Shown here in pieces: positions 8,716 to 16,334 of a DNA stretch of 64,000 nucleotides. Both the position numbers and the translations under genes were made by a program. Numbering within the stretch: position 1 is the first letter of the stretch; every line of letters begins with the position of its first letter. This stretch comes from [Clostridium] celerecrescens 18A (lineage in GTDB: Bacteria; Bacillota; Clostridia; Lachnospirales; Lachnospiraceae). The notes under the pieces are model-generated. The model was not told the DNA's origin and did not search any database. It saw nothing but the letters and a program-made list of their open reading frames with translations. The stretch covers positions 682,001-746,000 of the forward strand of contig NZ_PGET01000001.1 of the NCBI RefSeq assembly GCF_002797975.1. The letters are read 5' to 3'.

Positions 8716-8872
8716 CCAGAACTCATATGTTATTTTTAGGTCAGATTTATACCATTCGATGGGATACAGCGATCCATTGTATTCATACGTGACACTTCGT
8801 GAAGAACTGGCCAAACAGCATTTCGAAGTTTCGGCAGATAACCGTGCAGGAAAATGCGATCCCCGCACCTGA
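8711..8872 (+). pseudogene. unrecognised open stretch, possible 3' gene remnant
   Basis: Between the inverted repeat and the YciI-like gene, one frame stays open for about 53 codons to TGA 8870-8872, with protein-like content (LREELAKQHFEVSADNRAG). It has no plausible start or ribosome binding site. It lies next to another gene relic, so it may be the decayed end of a lost gene. I do not recognise the family. Confidence 0.3.
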
Positions 8873-8902
8873 GTAATATGGAGTATTTAAGGAGGAAGAG
8901 TG

Positions 8903-9184
8903 ATGACGTATATATATTTGATGAGTAATGTAAAACCATTACATAAGGAACTCATAATGAGTCATGTGGATCACTTAAAAGAATTAAAGAATCAAGACAA
9001 GCTTGTATTTTGCGGGCCTTTTACAGATTACCCCGGAGGGATGGTCATTTTTTTAGCTGAAGACTTGGCGGAAGCAACGAAGATAGCAAAATCAGACCCT
9101 TTCATTGCTTCCGGCTGTAAATCTTTTGAAATCAGAACGCTGGAACCAGCCAATGAAGAAAACAATTACCTTTTGGGAGAATAA
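8903..9184 (+). CDS. YciI-like (YCII domain) protein
   Basis: A 93-residue protein with the ferredoxin-like alpha-beta fold of the YciI family: HVDHLKELKNQDKLVFCGPFTDYPGGMVIF, then AEATKIAKSDPFIASGCKSFEIR. The central His and the Asp of SDPF correspond to the conserved pair of the family. Some YciI relatives are dehydrochlorinases or domains of larger enzymes; most have unknown function. ATG 8903 has GGAGG at 8891-8895 with good spacing; GTG 8900 would be too close. Confidence 0.8.
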   Translation: MTYIYLMSNVKPLHKELIMSHVDHLKELKNQDKLVFCGPFTDYPGGMVIFLAEDLAEATKIAKSDPFIASGCKSFEIRTLEPANEENNYLLGE

Positions 9185-9297
9185 ATAAACATTATTTTTG
9201 ACGGATTAAGGTATGTGAAACCTTGGTATTGATTTCAAAAGTATGAAGCTCTGAACGTCTTAAAAAACATAAAAGTAAGTATTTCGTCTTGTATTTA

Positions 9298-9340
9298 TCC
9301 CTCGATATGTGTTTATGAAAACATATCGAGGGATTTTACA
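9298..9340. terminator. strong hairpin, terminator-like
   Basis: TCCCTCGATATGT (9298-9310) and ACATATCGAGGGA (9321-9333) form a perfect 13-bp stem with a 10-base loop, followed by TTTTA. It separates the YciI-like gene from the padR unit. Confidence 0.75.
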
Positions 9341-9348
9341 TATATTTG

Positions 9349-9400
9349 TTGACAAAATATAGAAATTGGAGTAATGTTTAAATATGTCTAAACGACATAT
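9349..9400 (+). promoter_or_regulatory. padR promoter with dyad operator
   Basis: A -35 box TTGACA at 9349-9354 is followed by AT-rich sequence, with TAATGT at 9372-9377 as a poor -10. Just downstream, ATATGTC (9382-9388) and GACATAT (9394-9400) form a perfect 7-5-7 dyad. PadR proteins commonly bind such dyads in their own promoters, so autorepression is likely (inference). Confidence 0.55.
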
Positions 9401-9426
9401 ATAAGATTTTATAAAGGAGAAATTAC

Positions 9427-9981
9427 ATGATAGAGTTAATTATTTTAGGATTTTTATCTTATAATGATCCTCTTACCTTATATGATATAAAAAAGGGAAT
9501 GGAAAGAAGCACCGAATATTTTGCAAGTACAAGTCAAGGAGCAATACATCCGGCCTTAGTGAAACTTGAGAAGAATGGATATATAATTTCAAAAGAGGAA
9601 GTTAAAAATAACAGGACAAAAAAGTTATATAGAATTACGGATTCTGGAAGAGAGAGATTTAGCATCTTAATGAGACAGGATTTGGGTTCTGATAAGTATA
9701 AGTCCACACAATTGCTAAAGATGTTATTCTTTAACGAATTAACCAAAGAAGAACGGCTGGAATCGATTAACCTCCATATTAAGAATTTTAAAAATATGCA
9801 GCAAGACCTTGTAAATATTAGAGATGAAGGGAACCTGCGCCTTGAGGAAATGGGATTATCTCCAGATAATCATAGACCGGCAAAATATGAAAATGATGCT
9901 CTTGCATTTGGCCTTGCATATACCAGCTTTGTTATAAAGTGGTTTGAAGATTATTTCATAAGGATTGAGGAGGAGTTATGA
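9427..9981 (+). CDS. PadR-family transcriptional regulator
   Basis: 184 residues: an N-terminal winged helix typical of PadR (IELIILGFLSYNDPLTLYDIKKGME, ...GAIHPALVKLEKNGYI, ...KLYRITDSGRERF) followed by the helical C-terminal dimerisation domain (residues about 90-180). PadR proteins are usually repressors induced by phenolics or drugs. The stop overlaps the next start (ATGA at 9978-9981), so the regulator and the flavodoxin-like protein are translationally coupled. That makes the latter the probable target, together with the regulator itself. Confidence 0.9.
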   Translation: MIELIILGFLSYNDPLTLYDIKKGMERSTEYFASTSQGAIHPALVKLEKNGYIISKEEVKNNRTKKLYRITDSGRERFSILMRQDLGSDKYKSTQLLKMLFFNELTKEERLESINLHIKNFKNMQQDLVNIRDEGNLRLEEMGLSPDNHRPAKYENDALAFGLAYTSFVIKWFEDYFIRIEEEL

Positions 9982-11225
9982 AGATATCGATTTTTGATTT
10001 AGGGCAAAATAAAAGAAATGAATCTCTGGCTCAGGAAATAAAGGATTACTATGCAGAAACAAAAAAAGAAACTGAGGTAGTTATCTATCATCCTATGGAT
10101 ACTGAAATGAAGGATTGCATCGGTTGCTGGAGTTGCTGGTGGAAGACTCCTGGAAAATGTGCTTTGAATGATGATGCATTTAAATTGTATAAGGATTATA
10201 TAAACAGTGATGAAGTGGTTATTTTGTTTCGTACAGCAAATGGCTTTATAGATAGCAAGGGAAAAACATTTCTGGACCGATTAATTCAACATTATTTACC
10301 CTACATTAAATTAAGAAATGGTGAATGTGGTCACCTGAAACGATATGATAAATATCCTGTTATGAACTTCTATTTTGAAAAGACTGGGTTAAGTACTGAT
10401 GAAGTAAAAGTCATAAAGGACTATCTCACCCGGGTGGCATATCATTTCCAAAGCTCTTGTAATGAAATTTTGTATGAAAACGAAAGCATACAAACAGCTG
10501 AATTAGATAACACAAAGCCTCTGGCCGAGAGTTTATCAAAGGAAATTATTGAAAGAAAACCTAACGGTAAATGGGTGATTTATAATGGATCTCCAAGAGG
10601 GAATCATTCTAACAGTAAGCTGATCATTGAAAAGATAATAATGGGAATGAAAGTACAGGGAGTAGAAAATATTGAAGTCAGGAATTTGATTAATATAAAA
10701 GAACAGAAAAATTGGGCTGAAAATTTCAGTTCCGTTGAAAATAATTTATTTGTTTTTCCGCTTTATGTTCACGCTATGCCAGGATCGGTAATGAAATTTT
10801 TTGAACAACTAAGGCCGATGAACAATAAAGAGGTACATATGGCATTTTTAGTACAGTCCGGTTTTCCGGAAACCAGTCAGTCATACTATTTGAGACCTTA
10901 TCTTGAACTAATTACAAAAAGGCTGGGGGTATCCTTTGATGGAATCATTATAAAAGGCGGTGTGGAAGGGATTCAAATGAAACCGGAAAAAGCCAACAAA
11001 AAGTTCTTTGATCAAATGGAGACAATAGGCAGAACGTATGCCGGCAAAGGAATTATGGATTTAAACTTGAAAAAAGAATATGAAAAATCGGAGTATCTAT
11101 CAAAAGGGATTCAATTATTATTTTCTATATTCTCGTTAACCGGGTTAACGAACTACTATTGGGATTTCAACCTTAAGAAGAATGGTGCTTATGAAAAAAG
11201 ATTTGCAAAACCATATAAGGAATGA
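9978..11225 (+). CDS. tandem flavodoxin-like NAD(P)H-dependent oxidoreductase
   Basis: 415 residues in two flavodoxin-fold halves. The first starts MKISIFDLGQNKRNES and carries the iron-sulfur-flavoprotein-like signature CIGCWSCWWKTPGKC (about 46-60). The second begins near residue 197 with WVIYNGSPRGNHSNSK, the FMN phosphate-binding loop of NADPH-dependent FMN reductases, and later FVFPLYVHAMPGSVMKFFEQL. Such enzymes are usually single-domain, so the duplication is notable. The C-terminal 60 residues include a hydrophobic stretch (IQLLFSIFSLTGLTNYYW). Coupling to PadR suggests inducible reduction of quinones, nitro or azo compounds (inference). Confidence 0.75.
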   Translation: MKISIFDLGQNKRNESLAQEIKDYYAETKKETEVVIYHPMDTEMKDCIGCWSCWWKTPGKCALNDDAFKLYKDYINSDEVVILFRTANGFIDSKGKTFLDRLIQHYLPYIKLRNGECGHLKRYDKYPVMNFYFEKTGLSTDEVKVIKDYLTRVAYHFQSSCNEILYENESIQTAELDNTKPLAESLSKEIIERKPNGKWVIYNGSPRGNHSNSKLIIEKIIMGMKVQGVENIEVRNLINIKEQKNWAENFSSVENNLFVFPLYVHAMPGSVMKFFEQLRPMNNKEVHMAFLVQSGFPETSQSYYLRPYLELITKRLGVSFDGIIIKGGVEGIQMKPEKANKKFFDQMETIGRTYAGKGIMDLNLKKEYEKSEYLSKGIQLLFSIFSLTGLTNYYWDFNLKKNGAYEKRFAKPYKE

Positions 11226-11269
11226 ACGCAAGTAGGGAGAGTTTTTTATAGTAAGGGAGGTATCAAACG

Positions 11270-11791
11270 ATGCGAGAGTATTTTTTAAAAACAAACCGGA
11301 TAGGTTTCTCGAAGTGGAGTGCATCCGATTTTGATTTGGCTGCCCAGCTATGGGGAGATAAAGAGGTCACACAGTTTATTTGTGCTTCCGGAACGTTTAC
11401 ACATCAGGAAATCATTGACCGCCTGAATACTGAAATTCATAATGATGAGGTGTTTCATATACAGTATTGGCCTATTTTTGAGCTTACTACAGGTGAACTG
11501 ATTGGCTGTTGCGGTATCCGCCCCTTTCAAATGAATCCGCATTCTTATGAGCTTGGTTCTCATCTACGAAAAAAATTCTGGGGTATGGGGTATGCCTCCG
11601 AGGCAGCAAGGGCTGTCATAAATTACAGTTTTGATATTTTAAAAGCAGATAAATTGTATGCAGGACATCATCCGCAAAATAAGGCTTCAGAAAAGCTGCT
11701 CTTGAAACTGGGCTTTCAATATATTGGTTTAAATTTTTATGAACCGACGGGACTGTATCATCCGTCCTATGAAATCGGGGTGAAGGTTTAA
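11270..11791 (+). CDS. GNAT N-acetyltransferase (RimJ/RimL-like)
   Basis: 173 residues with the RimL-type layout: KTNRIGFSKWSASDFDLA at the start, IGCCGIRPF in the beta4 strand, LGSHLRKKFWGMGYASEAARAVI as the acetyl-CoA pyrophosphate loop (motif A), and HHPQNKASEKLLLKLGF near the end. RimJ/L-like enzymes acetylate N-terminal or small-molecule amines; the substrate is unknown. SD AGGGAGG precedes ATG 11270. It is the first of three consecutive GNAT-like reading frames. Confidence 0.85.
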   Translation: MREYFLKTNRIGFSKWSASDFDLAAQLWGDKEVTQFICASGTFTHQEIIDRLNTEIHNDEVFHIQYWPIFELTTGELIGCCGIRPFQMNPHSYELGSHLRKKFWGMGYASEAARAVINYSFDILKADKLYAGHHPQNKASEKLLLKLGFQYIGLNFYEPTGLYHPSYEIGVKV

Positions 11792-12015
11792 TGAATAACC
11801 GATTTTACAGGCTTAGGAAATCCCCTATATCATATTGGAATATTTGCCGTGAACATGCCGCATATAATATTAGGGAAATGTATGCACATGAATATCATAA
11901 AAAAGTATCACATGCCGTCCAAAAGGACAATTATGCGTTACGTATGTATCAAAAGGCAGGATTTAAAATTATTGATGAAACTATGGAGGGGTTCATAATG
12001 GAGTATCTTTTCTGA
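11791..12015 (+). pseudogene. truncated GNAT acetyltransferase, C-terminal part only
   Basis: Residues 33-74 read like the end of a RimI-type acetyltransferase: HKKVSHAVQKDNYALRMYQKAGFKI. The first 30 residues do not resemble the fold, and the acetyl-CoA loop is missing. The ATG overlaps the upstream stop (TAATG), so it may still be translated, but a 74-residue product cannot bind CoA in the normal way. Most likely a deletion remnant. Confidence 0.6.
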
Positions 12016-12046
12016 GATGAATTCCAATTGGAAGGGAGATATTTAA

Positions 12047-12556
12047 ATGGAGTGTATAATACGGGAATGGCAGATAGAGGATTCCGAAAATTTAGCATTA
12101 GTAATAAATAACAAGAAAATCCAAGATAATCTAAGAGATGGGTTACCTTATCCCTATTCCGTAGAAGATGCGAAAGAATACATTACCTCTATGTTGTCGG
12201 CGGACAAGGATGAGACATATGCTTTTGCAATTACAGTAGATGATAAAGCGATTGGAAGCATTGGAGTGTTCCGTTGTAACAACATTCATTTCAGAAGTGC
12301 TGAAATGGGTTATTATATAGCAGAATCCTATTGGGGTAAAGGGATTGGTACAAGTGCAGTGAAGCAGACCTGCAGGTATATTTTTGAACATACGGATATT
12401 ATCAGGATTTTTGCAGAACCCTTTGCTTATAATACAGCATCTTGTCATATTCTTGAAAAGGCAGGTTTCCAATGTGAAGGTATTTTAAGAAAGAATGCAA
12501 TAAAAAATGGGGTTATTCTCGACATGAAAATGTATGCACTGATTAAAGAAGATTGA
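12047..12556 (+). CDS. GNAT N-acetyltransferase
   Basis: 169 residues, complete GNAT fold: IREWQIEDSENLALVINN, then AIGSIGVFRC, then AEMGYYIAESYWGKGIGTSAVKQ (acetyl-CoA loop with the G-K-G-I-G pattern), NTASCHILEKAGFQCEGILRKNAI and a C-terminal DMKMYALIKED. This is close to the ribosomal-protein-alanine-acetyltransferase-like group. SD AAGGGAG lies before ATG 12047. Confidence 0.85.
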   Translation: MECIIREWQIEDSENLALVINNKKIQDNLRDGLPYPYSVEDAKEYITSMLSADKDETYAFAITVDDKAIGSIGVFRCNNIHFRSAEMGYYIAESYWGKGIGTSAVKQTCRYIFEHTDIIRIFAEPFAYNTASCHILEKAGFQCEGILRKNAIKNGVILDMKMYALIKED

Positions 12557-12604
12557 TAAATCAGATATAACACGAACCATACTTTATATTAGGAAGGTGA
12601 ATTC

Positions 12605-13888
12605 ATGGGACATATTACAAGCAAAGATGCCTATAAGAATTTAGAAGAAAGAATCAATTGGTTCACACAAGGGGCTCCGCCAACGGAAAGCCTGTATAAA
12701 ATTTTGCAAGTTCTATATACAGAAAAGGAAGCCAAATGGGTCGCATTATTGCCGGTTCGTCCATTTACAGCAAAAAAAGCAGCTAAAATCTGGAACACCA
12801 GTGAATGGAAAGCAGAAGCTTTTTTAGAGCATCTTTGTGAGAAAGCGTTACTTGTGGATTCATTTTATAATGGGGTACGTCAATTTGTAATGCCACCGCC
12901 AATGGCAGGGTTCATTGAATTTGCATTGATGCGCACAAGAGGCGATATTGATCAGAAATATTTAAGTGAATTGTATTATCAATACATGAATGTAGAGGAA
13001 GATTTTGTAAAGGATTTATTTTTCGCAACAGAGACGTATCTTGGACGAGTCTATGTTCAGGAGCCGGTCCTGGCAAGTGAAAACACAATTCATATTTTGG
13101 ATTATGAAAGAGCCAGTCATATGATTGAAGATGCAGCTTATATAGGCCTTGGAACCTGTTATTGCAGGCACAAAATGCTGCATGCAGGCCATCCATGTGA
13201 AATTAATGCACCGTTGGATGTTTGCCTCACCCTTGGAAATGTGGCCCGTTCTCTTGCAGAAAATGGACAGCATGCAAGATTAATTGATAAGAAAGAAGCA
13301 ATGGATGTATTAGAACGTTCTTATGCAGCAAATCTTGTACAAATTGGCGAAAATGTTCGTGAGGCTCCGGCTTTTATCTGTAATTGCTGCGGTTGCTGCT
13401 GCGAAGCTTTGCAGGCAGCAAGAAAATTCAGTCCAATGCAGCCTGTGGCTACTACAAATTTTATACCTAAGATTTCGGAACAATGTATAGGATGTGGTAA
13501 ATGTGCAAAGGTATGTCCGGTATTGGCTATTTCCATGCAAAAATACAAAGAGGGGAAAGCAGCAGCACAGGTGGACGAGGAGGTATGTCTTGGCTGTGGT
13601 GTATGTGTGCGGAGCTGTCCTAAAAATGCCATTGAATTAATGCGAAGAAAGGTACAAGTCATTACACCGGTAAATAGTACTCATAGATTTGTGCTGCAAG
13701 CAATCGAAAAGGGAACCCTCCAAAATCTCATATTTGATAATCAGGCATTTGCCAATCATCGTGCGATGGCAGCAGTACTTGGTGTTATACTTAAATTACC
13801 CCCATTAAAGCAGATGATGGCTAGCAAACAGTTTAAATCCATATATTTGGATAAATTGCTGTCAAATAAGAACACTAAAAGGTCATAA
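12605..13888 (+). CDS. 4Fe-4S dicluster ferredoxin-domain protein
   Basis: 427 residues. The C-terminal region has two canonical ferredoxin motifs, CIGCGKCAKVCP (about 297-308) and CLGCGVCVRSCP (about 328-339), each able to ligate a 4Fe-4S cluster. Upstream are further clustered cysteines, TCYCRHKMLHAGHPCE and FICNCCGCCCEAL, which could hold another metal centre. The N-terminal 130 residues are helical, starting with a wing-helix-like segment (RPFTAKKAAKIWNTSEW). Proteins of this layout occur in anaerobes as presumed electron-transfer proteins; partner and reaction are unknown. A relic of a paralogue lies at 8595-8666. A terminator follows at 13945. Confidence 0.75.
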   Translation: MGHITSKDAYKNLEERINWFTQGAPPTESLYKILQVLYTEKEAKWVALLPVRPFTAKKAAKIWNTSEWKAEAFLEHLCEKALLVDSFYNGVRQFVMPPPMAGFIEFALMRTRGDIDQKYLSELYYQYMNVEEDFVKDLFFATETYLGRVYVQEPVLASENTIHILDYERASHMIEDAAYIGLGTCYCRHKMLHAGHPCEINAPLDVCLTLGNVARSLAENGQHARLIDKKEAMDVLERSYAANLVQIGENVREAPAFICNCCGCCCEALQAARKFSPMQPVATTNFIPKISEQCIGCGKCAKVCPVLAISMQKYKEGKAAAQVDEEVCLGCGVCVRSCPKNAIELMRRKVQVITPVNSTHRFVLQAIEKGTLQNLIFDNQAFANHRAMAAVLGVILKLPPLKQMMASKQFKSIYLDKLLSNKNTKRS

Positions 13889-13944
13889 AATGCATGCAGA
13901 AAAAAAGAGGAGTAATTTCAAGATATTGCTTACGAAAAATTAAA

Positions 13945-13995
13945 AGGCTAAGTTTTTAGGTCTGCTTTAGGGACCTTTAAACTTAGCCTCTTTTT
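13945..13995 (+). terminator. intrinsic terminator of the ferredoxin-type gene
   Basis: AGGCTAAGTTT (13945-13955) pairs with AAACTTAGCCT (13979-13989). An inner GGTC/GGACC hairpin lies between them and CTTTTT follows. Confidence 0.85.
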
Positions 13996-14387
13996 ACAAA
14001 GATGCAGAAAGGATATCTAAAGTTCATGAGCGAACATGTGCAATAAAAACATGTTGATTCCAGTAAACTTGATATATTGTTCAGGAAGGCTGTTAAAGGC
14101 AAGATTGACTGCATAATCACATAATCTAACAGTAGATTATCAAGTGATATACAATAAGTTTAAAGAATAAAAGAATTTTTAAGGAAAAAATGACACGAAG
14201 GAGTATATGGCGGATTTTTATTATCAAATGTACAGGCTTTATTAATATTCTTAAAAGACCAGTTTAATATATTTAACATTTTCATCAATTATTTCAATGA
14301 TATTATTAATATTATTGATTTGAGTATTGACATATTTAATTTACGGTTGTATATTATAATCAAATACTACATCAGAAAGGTGAAAAT
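13996..14387 (+). promoter_or_regulatory. intergenic region with promoter of the DUF2089 operon
   Basis: Mostly AT-rich sequence without a gene. Near its end, TTGACA (14327-14332) and TATATT (14350-14355) are separated by exactly 17 bp. That places the start of transcription about 25 bases before the ribosome binding site of the DUF2089 gene. Confidence 0.65.
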
Positions 14388-14777
14388 ATGAAATACAAAG
14401 CTCCGGGTAAATGTCCCGTATGTGGTGAGAAGCTTTCCATAACCAAGCTAAGCTGTCCTAGGTGTTCTACAGCCATTGAAGGCGATTTCCAGCCTTGTGA
14501 ATTCTGTCGTCTTCCAGAAGAGGATCTCGAGTTTGTCAAGGTATTCATAAGATGCCGCGGTAATATCAAGGATGTTGAGAAAGAACTGGGCATCTCCTAT
14601 CCCACGGTCCGGGGTAAACTGGATTCGGTCATAAGAGGCCTTGGGTATGAAGTATCATCAAAAGAATCAATGAAGGAGAATGAAGATAAAGCAACCGCCA
14701 GGAATGAAATTCTTGACCAATTATCAAAAGGTGAAATCTCCCCAAAGGAAGCAACGGAACGAATTAAAAATCTATAA
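14388..14777 (+). CDS. DUF2089 family zinc-ribbon/HTH protein
   Basis: 129 residues. The N terminus is a zinc ribbon (CPVCGEKLSITKLSCPRC, then CEFCRLP). The middle is a helix-turn-helix-like segment (FIRCRGNIKDVEKELGISYP followed by TVRGKLD), both typical of DUF2089. The C terminus (LDQLSKGEISPKEATERIKNL) is a short SHOCT-like helix pair that recurs at the start of the next gene product. It is probably a small transcription factor for this operon, which resembles the yvl-type envelope-stress operons of Firmicutes (inference). Confidence 0.85.
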   Translation: MKYKAPGKCPVCGEKLSITKLSCPRCSTAIEGDFQPCEFCRLPEEDLEFVKVFIRCRGNIKDVEKELGISYPTVRGKLDSVIRGLGYEVSSKESMKENEDKATARNEILDQLSKGEISPKEATERIKNL

Positions 14778-14796
14778 TTAATAGGAGGGTCAGTCC

Positions 14797-15240
14797 ATGA
14801 GTGAACAACAAAAAATACTGGAAATGATAGAAAAAGGGCAGATTACCGCTGCAGAAGGCATGGAGCTTTTGGAAGCTCTGAATGTGACAAAGGGAACAGA
14901 AGCAATCCAAAGGGTTGAAGCTGTAACAGCTGCAAGACGAAACTATAAGTTCCTTAAAGTAAAAGTAACGTCGGATGACAATTCCGTTAATGTTAACGTA
15001 AATATACCGTTACGATTGCTGACTACGATCAGTGAAATCGCTGATAAGATGACTACTATGGTTCCTGCTGATGCCAGAAGAGAGATGGAAGCAAAGGGGA
15101 TCAATATTTCCAGCATCGATTTTGCAAAGATAATCGAAGAAATCATAAACGGCACCTTGGATGATCCGAATATCGTTGATGTGGAAGCCTGGGATGAAAG
15201 CCATAAAGCAATGGTAAAGGTGAAAGTATATGTCGATTAA
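14797..15240 (+). CDS. SHOCT-like domain protein (YvlB/LiaX-like N terminus)
   Basis: 147 residues. Residues 1-30 (QQKILEMIEKGQITAAEGMELLEAL) are the SHOCT-like helical hairpin found at the N terminus of YvlB-type proteins. The remainder is a beta-rich part (FLKVKVTSDDNSVNVNVNIPL) with helices, unlike the full DUF4097 adhesin domain. No signal or membrane segment is seen. SD AGGAGG precedes ATG 14797, and its stop overlaps the next start by 11 bases. Function unknown, probably linked to envelope sensing by context. Confidence 0.6.
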   Translation: MSEQQKILEMIEKGQITAAEGMELLEALNVTKGTEAIQRVEAVTAARRNYKFLKVKVTSDDNSVNVNVNIPLRLLTTISEIADKMTTMVPADARREMEAKGINISSIDFAKIIEEIINGTLDDPNIVDVEAWDESHKAMVKVKVYVD

Positions 15241-15544
15241 GGGCTGTCATTTTTTGCGGATCAAGCTCCAGATTGAGAACAGAAGGTTCATAAGAATTCC
15301 CTTTCCCATTCCCCTGTATAGCTTTCAGGAATTATTGGACTGTTTTCAGGATTTACTGACTGTTGCATGTTTCTTTGTACCGAAAGTGCCTGATCCCGGC
15401 TCATCCTCCTCAATCACCATCCATTCAGTGAAAGCGCTCAATATTGCAGCCATGAAGCTGCTGGATTCATTATCCGAGGATGAACCATATAATCTTGTCG
15501 ATGTCACAACCGACAAAGTTAAAGTACTAATTAAAATCAGGTAA
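15230..15544 (+). CDS. small unrecognised protein of the DUF2089 operon
   Basis: 104 residues beginning inside the end of the previous gene (ATG 15230), so translation is coupled. The product is basic at the N terminus and moderately hydrophobic (RIPFPIPLYSFQELLDCFQDLL). It ends KLLDSLSEDEPYNLVDVTTDKVKVLIKIR, which echoes the beta-strand-like end of the previous product (VDVEAWDESHKAMVKVKVYVD). The two may therefore be diverged relatives that interact. No family could be named. Confidence 0.55.
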   Translation: MSIKGCHFLRIKLQIENRRFIRIPFPIPLYSFQELLDCFQDLLTVACFFVPKVPDPGSSSSITIHSVKALNIAAMKLLDSLSEDEPYNLVDVTTDKVKVLIKIR

Positions 15545-15566
15545 AGCATGTCTATTGGAGGTAAAA

Positions 15567-15908
15567 ATGACGAAGCCGTTCATAAAATATATATCAATCG
15601 TATTAACCATATATCTGATGTCATATGTATCACACTCGGTTTATATTGGCAGCATCCCGGCACTTCTTATTATGGGCTTGGTACTGTTGGCAGTAAACTT
15701 TATATTAAAGCCGATTCTGCTGTTGTTTACACTGCCGGTTAACTTACTGACCTTAGGATTATTCAGTTTTATTGTGAATGCCTGGACGATTATGATTGCA
15801 GATCAATTTGTAGCAGACATAAGCATGGGCGGCTTTCTTAATTCACTTCTGGCTGCCTTTATCATTGCTATCTTTAATCATCTGCTCAGGGATATGAATA
15901 AGGGATAA
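15567..15908 (+). CDS. phage holin family 4_2-type membrane protein (YvlD-like)
   Basis: 113 residues with four membrane segments; the pattern VLLAVNFILKPILLLFTLPVNLLTLGLFSFIVNAW is broken by short turns and is typical of the Mycobacterial-4-TMS/phage-holin-4_2 superfamily to which YvlD belongs. Most bacterial members are not lysis proteins but stress-related membrane proteins. ATG 15567 with GGAGGT at 15557-15562 is chosen over an upstream TTG. It is the last gene of the operon; a terminator follows. Confidence 0.8.
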   Translation: MTKPFIKYISIVLTIYLMSYVSHSVYIGSIPALLIMGLVLLAVNFILKPILLLFTLPVNLLTLGLFSFIVNAWTIMIADQFVADISMGGFLNSLLAAFIIAIFNHLLRDMNKG

Positions 15909-15958
15909 ATTGATAGGTTACAGGTGTAAGACGCATATGGTAATATTAAATCGAAGAA

Positions 15959-16006
15959 AAGAAGAGGATAGTCCGGAAATGATTTTGGAGTATCCTCTTC
16001 TTTATT
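15959..16006 (+). terminator. intrinsic terminator of the DUF2089 operon
   Basis: AAGAAGAGGATA (15959-15970) and TATCCTCTTCTT (15991-16002) form a perfect 12-bp stem followed by TATT. A-rich sequence on the other side makes it potentially bidirectional. Confidence 0.8.
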
Positions 16007-16189
16007 ACGTTCTGCAAATAAAGCCGGTGGGAGAAGACTGCAATAAACTTAAAAATTGTGATTTTTACACAAAATAATTCTGATAATTGTTATATAATTA
16101 ACATTGAATAATAAAAAGAAAACCAATATAATAACAGAGTATCAATTGTTCTTTGAAAAAATCATATCTATATAGCTGTTTAAAACGTA

Positions 16190-16300
16190 GCTGGGAACAC
16201 GCGGCATACTGCTGGTATCATATATACCGATTAGCGTATGAGGGTGTTTCGTGGCCACCCGAACCGCCGGCAGTACACCAGTCATATAGTCTATGAAACA
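16190..16300 (+). promoter_or_regulatory. candidate structured RNA leader (possible riboswitch) of the deaminase gene
   Basis: The leader can fold as a closing stem TACTGCTGG (16207-16215) with CCGGCAGTA (16267-16275), enclosing two hairpins: GGTAT/ATACC (16214-16228, sharing two bases with the closing stem) and GGGTG/CACCC (16242-16260). This is a three-way-junction-like shape. The bases between the hairpins and the 3' flank CATATAGTCTATG could make alternative pairs. It is GC-rich compared with flanking AT-rich DNA. It lacks the conserved junction of purine riboswitches. A ligand related to purine breakdown is a guess from the downstream gene. Confidence 0.5.
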
Positions 16301-16334
16301 AAGCTTGTTATGTATTTAATACCAGGAGGTAATG

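Noticed and set aside
11125-11165. Palindrome CGTTAACCGGGTTAACG inside the tandem flavodoxin gene
   Set aside because: It codes normal protein sequence in the middle of an operon and has no promoter or T tract; likely chance.
16201-16280. Purine (guanine/8-oxoguanine) riboswitch of the known fold
   Set aside because: The conserved three-way junction and kissing-loop sequences of that class are not present, so only a generic structured leader is claimed.
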